Below the pieces are notes generated by a model. It searched no databases. It saw only the letters and a program-made list of their open reading frames with translations, and had not been told where the DNA came from. This document shows, one piece after another, positions 7,252 through 14,950 of a DNA stretch of 64,000 bases. The position numbers and the translations under genes are program-made. How positions within the stretch are numbered: the first letter of the stretch is position 1; the number at the start of each line of letters is the position of its first letter. Source of the DNA: Bifidobacterium sp. ESL0690 (lineage in GTDB: Bacteria; Actinomycetota; Actinomycetes; Actinomycetales; Bifidobacteriaceae); NCBI RefSeq assembly GCF_029392315.1, contig NZ_CP113939.1:682001-746000 (forward strand). The letters run 5' to 3'.

Positions 7252-7639
7252 GCGGCACAGGTCGGGAGCCATTATCATTGGTGTTTTTGCTGGCGTTCCT
7301 CTCGCTGTGATTCTGCTGGTCGTGCTGCTGATTCTTGGGGCGAATCTGAAGATGGAAGTGATTGATCCGACCTACTGGCCGTATCAGGAGAAGACGGTGT
7401 CCAAGGTAGAGAATCGAGGTGACCCAGGTGATGACGGAACATTGACAGCTGTATGTAATGACAGTGCGGATATAAGGATTGCGATTTACAACAACAAAGG
7501 CCGCCAAATCCGGTCTTTCAACAATGTCGGACATTTGCAGGTCGTTGTGCCTCCGGGGGCGACGTATACATTCGTTGCCAAGAATACTACTGGCAATTGG
7601 ACTCATGCTAACGTGCGTGAATGCGACACTTACAGCTGA
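7202..7639 (+). CDS. Putative membrane-anchored immunity protein, copy 1
   Basis: A 145-residue protein: a basic N-terminus (KRKKSRVKAVIRRHR), one transmembrane segment (VPLAVILLVVLLILG), then an extracytoplasmic domain of about 90 residues containing MEVIDPTYWPYQEKTV and ending in KNTTGNW. It starts inside the toxin gene behind GGAAGG (ATG 7208 is the alternative), which guarantees co-translation. The placement directly behind a polymorphic toxin and the tandem duplication argue for an immunity role. Immunity facing outside the membrane would fit a toxin acting on the cell surface or intercepted on entry. The function is inferred from context only. Confidence 0.6.
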   Translation: MTMGDKRKKSRVKAVIRRHRSGAIIIGVFAGVPLAVILLVVLLILGANLKMEVIDPTYWPYQEKTVSKVENRGDPGDDGTLTAVCNDSADIRIAIYNNKGRQIRSFNNVGHLQVVVPPGATYTFVAKNTTGNWTHANVRECDTYS

Positions 7640-7665
7640 AGTATCAACCATAAAGGATGCGCGAT

Positions 7666-8085
7666 ATGGTCAAAAATATGGAAAGGCGTGGGATGCGAGC
7701 TGCTGTTAATCGGCATAAGGTGGCTATTGTGGCTATTGGTATTCCTTTTACGGCAATCCTGTTGGTCGTGCTGCTGGTTCTTGGGTTGAATCTGAAGATG
7801 GAGGTTATTGATCCGACTTACTGGCCGTATCAGGAGAAGACGGTGGATAGCGTTGACACTTCGTACAGTGAGGATGGTGTGCTGATGTGTCTGGCCAATG
7901 AGAGTCCTGATGTCACGGTCACTATCTATGACGGCGGGGGACACAAGGTCGACTCCTCCATTGGCGGGCCCGGGTTCGAATGGCAGCTTAGCGTTCCCGG
8001 TAAGACGAAGTACACGTTCAAGGCGAAGAATACCACTGGTCATTGGGCCCATTCCAATGTGCATGAGTGCGAGCCCTATAGTTGA
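7666..8085 (+). CDS. Putative membrane-anchored immunity protein, copy 2
   Basis: A 139-residue paralogue of the preceding gene, with the same layout: basic N-terminus (GMRAAVNRHK), transmembrane segment (AILLVVLLVLGLNL), the identical block MEVIDPTYWPYQEKTV, and the common ending KNTTG.W.H.NV.EC. The variable middle differs clearly between the copies, as expected of immunity genes diverging against different toxin variants. ATG 7666 has AAGG nine bases upstream; ATG 7657 is in frame. Confidence 0.6.
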   Translation: MVKNMERRGMRAAVNRHKVAIVAIGIPFTAILLVVLLVLGLNLKMEVIDPTYWPYQEKTVDSVDTSYSEDGVLMCLANESPDVTVTIYDGGGHKVDSSIGGPGFEWQLSVPGKTKYTFKAKNTTGHWAHSNVHECEPYS

Positions 8086-8114
8086 CGTGCGGTTTTGGTG
8101 GAGGCGGATACGTC

Positions 8115-8183
8115 GTGTGTCAGAATCGGGGAGACAATCCTGATGATCAGGATGCGATTGAGGAAAGGAATCGATGCGTATGA
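8115..8183 (+). pseudogene. Remnant of a second toxin C-terminus
   Basis: The frame QNRGDNPDDQDAIEERN matches the last part of the toxin upstream (DWGDNPGDQQAIQEGM), and the DNA is also alike (GGGGAGA.AATCCTG.TGATCAG). The fragment stops at a TGA at 8181-8183, overlapping the next start at 8174 just as the intact toxin overlaps its neighbour. This is the tail of a lost or imported toxin tip. Confidence 0.65.
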
Positions 8184-8326
8184 CCGGGAATGCCAAGAGG
8201 CACGGAATGCGGGCGGCCGTTAAACGGCACAAGACGGTCATCATTGCTGTTGGTGTTCCTCTTGCCGTTCCTCTCCTTGTTTGGCAAATCGTCTATAAAA
8301 TTGCTGAAGCGGAAAAATTCGACTGA
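8174..8326 (+). pseudogene. Truncated immunity-protein paralogue, copy 3
   Basis: Fifty codons with an excellent ribosome site (AGGAAAGGAA, 8161-8170). The product has the same basic N-terminus (HGMRAAVKRHKTVIIAVG) and membrane segment as the two intact copies. It then ends in unrelated sequence (WQIVYKIAEAEKFD), having lost the MEVIDPTYWPYQ domain. It could still be expressed as a short membrane peptide, but as an immunity protein it is broken. Confidence 0.6.
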
Positions 8327-8348
8327 TGGTGTGAAGGATGCGTTGTTC

Positions 8349-8963
8349 TTGAAGACTGCAATAACCGACGTGGTGTTTGGACTCGATAATGTGCTGGTTC
8401 AATGGGACGGTCGGCGGCCGATTACCGGACAGTATCCCGAAGGTATCGCGGATATGATGTTTGACCCGGGTGATGAGTGGGGGATGGAGTTTTACTTGGC
8501 GATGCTCGAATGCGGATGGAGCGAGGAACGGGTGCTCGCCTCGTTCGAGTTGCACCATGGGCCGGCTATTGCTTGGGTGCTTAAGATGTACCTCGATCAC
8601 GAAGAGGACGGATTTGTCGGTATGATGCCGGGGATGGGTGATTTATTGCGAGATCTGGACGTTGCTGGGATTCGGTTGTGGGGACTGACGAATACCACGA
8701 AAAAGCATCTGGCCTTAGCGCAGCAGCGTTTCCCGGAACTTGGCTTGCTGCGAGACTTTATGGCTTCGTCTGAAGCAGGGCTCCGTTTGCCTGACCCTGT
8801 TCTGGTACGTCATGCAATTGAACGTTTCAATATTGATTCAAGAACCACTCTGTTCGTCGATAGCAATGAGCCAATCGTCAAGAAGCTTGAAGGCTTTGGC
8901 TTCCAAGCGGTTGTATTCAAAGACGCAAGCAGTTTGCGAAACAAAATTTCAGCGCTCGCTTGA
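8349..8963 (+). CDS. HAD-superfamily protein lacking catalytic residues
   Basis: About 204 residues with the HAD hydrolase fold layout, but the catalytic motifs are altered. Motif I reads DVVFGLDNVLVQWD where active relatives have F-D-x-G-N-V, so the nucleophilic Asp is Gly. Motif II (GLTNTTK) keeps its Thr. Motif III reads EAGLRLPDPVLV where the family has LRKPDP, so the catalytic Lys is Leu. Motif IV reads LFVDSNE instead of F-x-D-D, so one metal-binding Asp is lost. It is probably a non-catalytic member or an inactivated enzyme with an intact frame. The start is uncertain: TTG 8349 lies ten bases after GAAGGA; GTG 8331 and TTG 8343 are alternatives. Confidence 0.75.
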   Translation: MKTAITDVVFGLDNVLVQWDGRRPITGQYPEGIADMMFDPGDEWGMEFYLAMLECGWSEERVLASFELHHGPAIAWVLKMYLDHEEDGFVGMMPGMGDLLRDLDVAGIRLWGLTNTTKKHLALAQQRFPELGLLRDFMASSEAGLRLPDPVLVRHAIERFNIDSRTTLFVDSNEPIVKKLEGFGFQAVVFKDASSLRNKISALA

Positions 8964-8976
8964 ATTTTTTGTGTTC

Positions 8977-9750
8977 TCATACAATCCGACGATCAGCGGC
9001 CCAGCGGGTAAGTTCGGTGCGGTTGGAAAGCTGGAGTTTTTTGAGCACGGCGCTGACGTGGGTTTCCACCGTCTTGATGGAGATGAACAGTTCTGCGGCG
9101 ATTTCCTTGTAAGTGTAGCCGCGCGCGATGAGGCGCATGACTTCCTGCTCGCGGTGGGAGAGTTTGTCGAGTTCGTCGTCATGTTCGGCCTGTCCTGTGC
9201 CTTGGAAGGTGGAGAGCACGAATCCGGCCAGTTTCGGGGAGAAAACGGCGTAGCCTTCGTTCACTTGGATGATTGAGGAAATCAGGTCATCGCCGCTGAT
9301 GGTTTTGGTGACATAGCCGCGTGCCCCGGCTCGGATAACCGCTCCGACATCCTTCGGGGAATCGGAGACAGAAAGCGCGAGGAATGCGGAATCGGGGGAG
9401 AGCGGGTGCGATTTGATGAGGATTTCCGCGCCGCCTCCGCCTTCGCCTCCGGGAACGTGGACGTCGAGCAGCACCACGTCCGGCTTCGTGTCGGCAATCA
9501 TCGCCACCGAGCCTTCGACATCCGGCGCCTGCCCGACGATGGTGAAATGCGGGCTCAGCGTCGCGATGACACCGGCACGAAACATCTCGTGGTCGTCGAC
9601 AACGGCCACGCGGATGGCGCGATGATCGCCGAGCGGTTGATTGCCGTTTCGCGAGTCGGTATTCGCCTGGCCGGACTCGGCCGCGCCGCCGGTAGATACG
9701 CTTTTCATGTTGTTGCCGTCACCTGTCTGTCTCATACTGTTGTCAATCAT
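8977..9750 (-). CDS. NarL/FixJ-family response regulator
   Basis: A 257-residue two-component regulator. After a disordered N-terminal stretch of about 45 residues comes a receiver domain (VAVVDDHEMFRAGV; phosphoacceptor Asp in DVVLLDVHVPGG; Lys in GYVTKTISGDDL). A C-terminal LuxR helix-turn-helix follows (LSHREQEVMRLIARGYTYKEIAAELFISIKTVETHVSAVLKKL). It is encoded 151 bases downstream of the PspC-fused histidine kinase on the same strand, its obvious partner, and may act on the phased boxes at 11487-11535. ATG 9735 or 9708 are alternative starts. It converges with the HAD gene across 13 bases. Confidence 0.9.
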   Translation of the reverse strand: MIDNSMRQTGDGNNMKSVSTGGAAESGQANTDSRNGNQPLGDHRAIRVAVVDDHEMFRAGVIATLSPHFTIVGQAPDVEGSVAMIADTKPDVVLLDVHVPGGEGGGGAEILIKSHPLSPDSAFLALSVSDSPKDVGAVIRAGARGYVTKTISGDDLISSIIQVNEGYAVFSPKLAGFVLSTFQGTGQAEHDDELDKLSHREQEVMRLIARGYTYKEIAAELFISIKTVETHVSAVLKKLQLSNRTELTRWAADRRIV

Positions 9751-9901
9751 ATCTGTTTGGTTCTATCCGTATTGTCTGTGATTTTGGTTTGCCTTAATAG
9801 TCGGTAATTGGTTTATGTCCGGGACGCTGATATTGTGCCGGTTTGTATCGGCGTGGATTGATTGCCAAAACGTAACGATTGCATTGTCCGTGTGCCGTGG
9901 T

Positions 9902-11473
9902 TCATCGTTTGCCTGTTTCTGCTTGAGCGCCTTCTGCCGTTGTGCCATCCGCACTGCCGTTTTCCTTCGGAATCGGCATGGTCATATGGACTTCCGTTCC
10001 CCACTTTGGACGCGAAATGATGTTGACGTTGCCGCCGCGTCTTTCGATACGGCCGATGATGGACTGACGGATACCGAGTCTGTCCGGTGGGATAGCGTCC
10101 TGATCGAATCCGTTGCCGTGATCGCGCACGAAGACCTCGGCCTGCGCGGCGCCTACTTCGCAATAGACCGAAATCGGTTCCGCTCCATGCTGCGCGGCGT
10201 TGAGCATCGCCTGTTCGCTGGCGTTCAACAGTGCGTCGGTCTGGGCGCTGGGCTGCGTATCGCCGACGGTTACCACGTCGATGGGCTCGCCGAACTGGTC
10301 TTCGATGCGTGCCGCAATCTCTTTGAGCCCGCTGCTCACCGATCGGTCAGAAGGTATCCGTTCCTGATACAACCATCGACGCAACTCGCGTTCCTGCTTG
10401 CGCGCCAGTGTAAACACGGTTTTCGGTTCGTCGCTGTGTAGTTGGATGAGTGCGAGGGTTTGCAGTACGCCATCGTGCAAGTGCGCGGTCATGTCGGCTC
10501 GCTCCTCTTCGCGTTCCTTGAGCGCGTGCTCATGGCTCAGTTCGTGGATGAACCGGTTCGCGAGCGGAATGATAGCCAACGCGACCCCTGCCAGAAGCGC
10601 GACGCCGGCGATAGCTGCGGAAAACGGCAGATGATGGCTGAATGTATAGGAGTCGGCGCAAATGAAGTAGCCAATCGCCATCAGCGCCACGCCGATAAGC
10701 AGGTAACGTACCTGCCCGTCCTCAGCGTTGAAGCGGATCCATGCCACACCAATACCGCACAATGCCATGAAAATGCCGAAGGTAAGGTCGCCGGGCAGCG
10801 GACTGGTTTCCAAAACAACCGCCAGCGCAATCAGAGCAATGCCAATCAGTGCGATAATCGACGGTTTCGAAGCGCTTTTGAAGGCCTGCGCAAGGTTTTC
10901 GGGGGCATTGCCTGTTTCGCCGTTTTCTGATCCATTGGCGCCTGCATTGCCGGTTGTAGCAGATGACGATGAAGATGGGTGGGCTGTTTGTTGCCGGGTA
11001 CCAGAGAAATTAGTGGCATTGGTGATATTGCCGGATAGGGGATTGCTGACGTTTCCATATTGTGCGTTTGCGATATTGTCGGCATTGCCATATGACAAAG
11101 GCGCGTTCGCGGCCCTTCGTTCGGCTTCGCGCCGTTCCTGTTCGGCGGTAACCGGGTCTCCGGCCGGAACGAATGCCCACAAGAAGATATAGGCTACGAT
11201 GCCCGCGCCGAAAAGAAACGTTGCAGCGACGAAAGCCAAACGAATCCAGACCACAGGCACGCCCAGGTGCAGGCTCAAACCCCGGCAGACCCCGCAGAAG
11301 ACACGCTTCTTTTTCGGACGCAGCAACGGCAGTCGTTGTTTCGGGGTCACCGGAAACCCGCTCGCCGGCGTATATTGCCGCCAAGCGTACGTTGGCTGGT
11401 TATGCGGGCTTTGGTACGGGCCGCGGCGATTTTCCGGTGCGTTCTTCGATGGCTTCATACTTCCATTGTGCAT
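9902..11473 (-). CDS. PspC-fused sensor histidine kinase
   Basis: About 523 residues. The N-terminal PspC domain (KKRVFCGVCRGLSLHLGVPVVWIRLAF, then membrane segment LFGAGIVAYIFLWAFVPAG) is followed by a Ser/Asn-rich linker and about four more membrane segments. The dimerisation helix contains the phosphoacceptor in TAHLHDGVLQTLALIQLH, and the ATPase domain has N-box EQAMLNAAQHG and G-box VRDHGNGFDQDAIPPDRLGIRQS. This is the layout of LiaS/DesK-type envelope-stress sensors fused to PspC, seen in many Actinobacteria. It probably phosphorylates the regulator encoded next to it. Start 11473 or 11458 (MKPSKN). It is divergent from the PspC protein gene. Confidence 0.88.
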   Translation of the reverse strand: MHNGSMKPSKNAPENRRGPYQSPHNQPTYAWRQYTPASGFPVTPKQRLPLLRPKKKRVFCGVCRGLSLHLGVPVVWIRLAFVAATFLFGAGIVAYIFLWAFVPAGDPVTAEQERREAERRAANAPLSYGNADNIANAQYGNVSNPLSGNITNATNFSGTRQQTAHPSSSSSATTGNAGANGSENGETGNAPENLAQAFKSASKPSIIALIGIALIALAVVLETSPLPGDLTFGIFMALCGIGVAWIRFNAEDGQVRYLLIGVALMAIGYFICADSYTFSHHLPFSAAIAGVALLAGVALAIIPLANRFIHELSHEHALKEREEERADMTAHLHDGVLQTLALIQLHSDEPKTVFTLARKQERELRRWLYQERIPSDRSVSSGLKEIAARIEDQFGEPIDVVTVGDTQPSAQTDALLNASEQAMLNAAQHGAEPISVYCEVGAAQAEVFVRDHGNGFDQDAIPPDRLGIRQSIIGRIERRGGNVNIISRPKWGTEVHMTMPIPKENGSADGTTAEGAQAETGKR

Positions 11474-11486
11474 GATTTTGCGGTTT

Positions 11487-11535
11487 TCAGGGTGCGTTCC
11501 GGCAAAAATCAGGGTTAAATCAGGGTGTTCCCTGA
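11487..11535. promoter_or_regulatory. Helically phased TCAGGG boxes in a divergent promoter
   Basis: TCAGGG occurs at 11487-11492, 11509-11514 and 11520-11525, with steps of 22 and 11 bases (two turns and one turn). An inverted copy, CCCTGA, lies at 11530-11535. The site is between the divergent histidine-kinase and PspC genes, so it probably binds the cognate response regulator. Same-face spacing is typical of such sites. Confidence 0.5.
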
Positions 11536-11570
11536 CCCCTTTCAGCGTTTCCGAGTGCTGTAATGGAACC

Positions 11571-13697
11571 ATGAGCAACAACACATTCGGTCACGGCTAC
11601 CAACAGCCGAACAATATGAGCAACCCTGTTCCGCCGCGGCACGACAAGATCGACCGCTTCTTCGCATGGATTCGCGGTAGCGGCCTGATGCGCGGCAACA
11701 ATCGCTGGATCGCAGGCGTATGCGACGGCATCGCGGTGCGTTACGGGCTCAGTCCTGTTTTCGTGCGTGCGGTGGTCGCGGCTTCCACGCTGATCTGCGG
11801 TTTTGGTGCGGCGTTCTACGCGGCGGCATGGGTGCTGCTGCCGGATTGCCGCGACGGCAGGATTTCCGGCGAGGAGCTGGTTTACGGCCAATGGCAATGG
11901 TCGTTATTGGGCCCGATTATTTTCATGATTATCGCATTCTGTTTCCCCGGTATCGGTGTTCTGCTGTCCATCATCGCCGTGGCGGTATTGCTGATTATGA
12001 TCAACAGCCTTGCGAATAAGGCACAGCAACAGCGCGGAGCCGCTTATGCGAACAACGGACGGCAGGGGCAATATCAAAGCCAGCCTCAAGGCGAATATCA
12101 AGCTCGCTCGCAGCAGCCGCAAGGCCAATACGGTCAATCGCAGCAGCCGCAAGGCCCATACCAGACTGGACCGATGCCGTATGCTCCTTCTGGCAGCGCA
12201 AATCCGACGTTCTACGGGAATACGAATTCCGCGCCGTACGCTGCGCAACCTTGGCAGCAAACACAGGGTAATTCACAGGCCGGAACCCAGAGAACCCAGG
12301 GGATGCAAGGAAACAACGAGGCGACCTTTCGTGAACAGAATGGCGTGAACGCGGACGATCGCGTTGAAAATGCCGATGCGAACGCGAATGTGCGTCAGAC
12401 CGATTCCAATCCGGAGCCGGATGAATTAAAGGATGACCATATCAATAACGTTGATTCCAGCGATACCGGATTCGATCAGAATCGCTTTGGCAATAGTGGC
12501 CAGACCTATGCAGCCGATGCCCGGAACTCGCAAAATGGGACTTGGAACGAGCGTCAAAATGCTTCCCGCTTCAACGGCCAGCCTTCCAGGCAATCTTGGG
12601 CATCGCCGTTTGCCGCGGGTACAACGCAGGCATCCGCCGCTCCTCCCACTTATATGGCCGAACCGACGCAGCCTTACCAACAGAGTCAGGTTCAAAGCGC
12701 AGCGAGGCCGTGGGGACCAAGGCGTGCGCGACGTAAGCCTGCGGGATTCGTGATCGTGCTGCTGGCGCTTGGCGCCATCCTTCTTTCGGGTGCGCTCGTT
12801 GCGATGCATTGTCTCAGCAATGGTGGCTATATCAGCACGTTCTTCCGATACGGAACGTACTGGATCGGCGGGGTGTTGCTGGGCTTGGGCGTGCTCATCG
12901 CCGTCCTTGGCTTGGCCGGGCATCGGGCCGGAGGGTTGCATCCCCTGGTCTGGGTTGCAGCGTTCATGGCGGTCGTGTTCGTCATTGGGGATATCGGCTA
13001 TTCGACTATATTGACCAGCATGGAACAAGCGAATACCACATATCATCATGTTGATCTCAGCGGCTACAAAGCTATTGACGGCAGCGATGATCAACAATTT
13101 AAGAAGCTTGAGCAAGGAATTGCTGTTAAGGGGGAAAGGCTTGATGATCAGGCGCTCAACATTGATATGAGTGATTATGCCAAGACCCATGGCACGCATA
13201 AGGTCACTCTTGTGGACGGCACCACTGTCGAATCTGGCTGCCCAACCGGTACGATTAAGTTGACGGCACAACAGGCCACGGTATTCGTTACATTGCCTGC
13301 AGGCTGTTCATATGGGCTTACTGCCGATTACTCGGATTTGGGGCCAGATGGCCTTAGCGATGCTGAGAGAGACCTCACAAGCGCAGGATATCCGTTGAGT
13401 ACTGGCATCGGTACCAGATCTTTGGGCAATGGCTATGTGGCGTTGATGAGGGGAGAGGCAATCGAGGTTTTCGGTTCCAGTCGTGAGCTCATCGCCTCTG
13501 ACAGCAAGTATAGAAATGAAAAGGAATATCAATGGGCTATAAATATGCAAAAGTTGCCAAAGAACAGTGTCGAGCTTCGCATTGAGGTGTCCTATGTTGT
13601 CGAAGGCCGCGTGACGGTGCAATATCCCGAGGAAAGCATGGTGCCCAGTTACGCGCAATTCGTCAAAGGCAAAACAGCTGGAACATGGGGGCGATGA
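11571..13697 (+). CDS. PspC-domain membrane protein
   Basis: About 708 residues. Residues 25 to 90 are a PspC domain (NNRWIAGVCDGIAVRYGLSPVFVRAVVAA, then FYAAAWVLLPD), followed by two further membrane segments. A long Gln/Pro/Tyr-rich low-complexity linker with near-repeats (SQQPQGQYGQ) comes next. Three more membrane helices (around FVIVLLALGAILLSGALVAM) and an extracytoplasmic C-terminal domain complete it. ATG 11571 (MSNNTFGHGY) follows GGAA; the open frame extends further upstream over the divergent kinase but without support. It probably senses or stabilises the envelope together with the divergent kinase. The next gene overlaps its stop by four bases. Confidence 0.85.
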   Translation: MSNNTFGHGYQQPNNMSNPVPPRHDKIDRFFAWIRGSGLMRGNNRWIAGVCDGIAVRYGLSPVFVRAVVAASTLICGFGAAFYAAAWVLLPDCRDGRISGEELVYGQWQWSLLGPIIFMIIAFCFPGIGVLLSIIAVAVLLIMINSLANKAQQQRGAAYANNGRQGQYQSQPQGEYQARSQQPQGQYGQSQQPQGPYQTGPMPYAPSGSANPTFYGNTNSAPYAAQPWQQTQGNSQAGTQRTQGMQGNNEATFREQNGVNADDRVENADANANVRQTDSNPEPDELKDDHINNVDSSDTGFDQNRFGNSGQTYAADARNSQNGTWNERQNASRFNGQPSRQSWASPFAAGTTQASAAPPTYMAEPTQPYQQSQVQSAARPWGPRRARRKPAGFVIVLLALGAILLSGALVAMHCLSNGGYISTFFRYGTYWIGGVLLGLGVLIAVLGLAGHRAGGLHPLVWVAAFMAVVFVIGDIGYSTILTSMEQANTTYHHVDLSGYKAIDGSDDQQFKKLEQGIAVKGERLDDQALNIDMSDYAKTHGTHKVTLVDGTTVESGCPTGTIKLTAQQATVFVTLPAGCSYGLTADYSDLGPDGLSDAERDLTSAGYPLSTGIGTRSLGNGYVALMRGEAIEVFGSSRELIASDSKYRNEKEYQWAINMQKLPKNSVELRIEVSYVVEGRVTVQYPEESMVPSYAQFVKGKTAGTWGR

Positions 13698-14761
13698 AAA
13701 TGCGTGACGAATCCAATAGGGAGAACGAAATGACGGATCTGACTTCTGATAACGACTTGGTTGAAACCCAGACGATGCCGGCTCAGAACCTTAGTGCTGA
13801 TACCGACGATATCCACGATAACGAAGTTATGCCTGCCCAGAACGGCAATGACGATACTACGGAAACTACACTGGCTCAGCATAGTGCTGCCGATGCCGAC
13901 GATACCGAGGCTATGCCGACTTCGAACGGTAACGACGATACTACTGAGACCATGCCAGTTTGGGAGAGTAGCGCCGATGCCACTGAAACTGAGGCTATAC
14001 CGGCTAACGATGATACTGCTGAGACTATGTCAGTTCAGGATTTCGATACCGATGCTGTTGACTCTGAGGCCGCAGCAGTTCAAAGTAGCGCCGACGATAC
14101 TACTGAGACCTTGCCGGTGCAGGACGCTGATACCGTTACGACTGGCACTGAAGACGAAAAACTTGCACAAAATGATAATGCTGCAAGCGATTCGTCTGAG
14201 GCGGGGGAAGGTGGAAGTGAAGCTGGATCCCGGCCTGGAACTGAAACCGCAGTAGGCACCGAAACCGAGACCGGGATTGAAATGGTGACTGAAACTGAAG
14301 CTGGGGAGGAGACCAAAACCGGAACTAAAATCTGGGATGAAGACGAAACCGGCACTGCTTTCTCCGATGCGTCAAGCCAGATCGGATATGTGCCACCGCA
14401 AGCCGCCAGATATGTACCGCCATCGAATTTCGCCAGCGGGCCAGCTCCTTCCGGTGCCTACGTGCGCGTGCCGCGTGACATGCCGCAGCAGATGCCAAAG
14501 CCGCAGCCGCCGACTGGGCCGAGCAAAGCAACCATCATATTCAGCCTGTTGCCGCTGTGTCTTGGCGCATTGATGTTGATTGTCGGTTCGGCGTTCCCGA
14601 TGGTGTTCATGCCGGTATCGGGAGGTGCCGATGTACGCTCGCTGATTGCTTTGTTCGTCGTTGTGCTGGGGGCATTGCTGATTGGACTGGCTGTGCTGCT
14701 TGGCCTGGCATCGCTGATTCACAAGGGTACTGTGAAATGGAAGGCCAGAAGACGGCAATAA
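13694..14761 (+). CDS. Acidic repeat protein with a C-terminal membrane anchor
   Basis: A 355-residue protein of unknown function. The first two thirds are low-complexity and strongly acidic, with degenerate repeats around DDTTETMPVQ and later TETETG/TETEAG. A Pro-rich segment (PQQMPKPQPPTGPSK) leads into two membrane helices (IIFSLLPLCLGALMLIVG and LIALFVVVLGALLIGLAVLL) and a basic end KWKARRRQ. ATG 13694 overlaps the preceding stop (ATGA), so it is translationally coupled to the PspC protein and probably belongs to the same stress unit. Tandem acidic repeats are prone to length change. Confidence 0.75.
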   Translation: MKMRDESNRENEMTDLTSDNDLVETQTMPAQNLSADTDDIHDNEVMPAQNGNDDTTETTLAQHSAADADDTEAMPTSNGNDDTTETMPVWESSADATETEAIPANDDTAETMSVQDFDTDAVDSEAAAVQSSADDTTETLPVQDADTVTTGTEDEKLAQNDNAASDSSEAGEGGSEAGSRPGTETAVGTETETGIEMVTETEAGEETKTGTKIWDEDETGTAFSDASSQIGYVPPQAARYVPPSNFASGPAPSGAYVRVPRDMPQQMPKPQPPTGPSKATIIFSLLPLCLGALMLIVGSAFPMVFMPVSGGADVRSLIALFVVVLGALLIGLAVLLGLASLIHKGTVKWKARRRQ

Positions 14762-14789
14762 GCTGCTTCTGGGATAATGGCGGTTTATC

Positions 14790-14837
14790 AACGATGTCTG
14801 CGCGACGATCATGACGTTGCGCAGACATCGTTTGGTT
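14790..14837 (+). terminator. Terminator after the PspC unit
   Basis: AACGATGTCTGCGC (14790-14803) pairs perfectly with GCGCAGACATCGTT (14819-14832), followed by TGGTTTGTT. Confidence 0.75.
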
Positions 14838-14950
14838 TGTTAAGCATTGCATTAAGCAAGCAGAACAGTGGCAGGACATTCCGGTTGATGAATATGGGGA
14901 TATCGGAACGTTATTGCTTCGTTACTTTGGTTTCGGTCATTTTACGAGCT

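Noticed and set aside
11508..11520. ATCAGGGTTAAAT also present in the island hairpin at 1755-1767
   Set aside because: A shared 13-mer is expected by chance several times in a window of this size.
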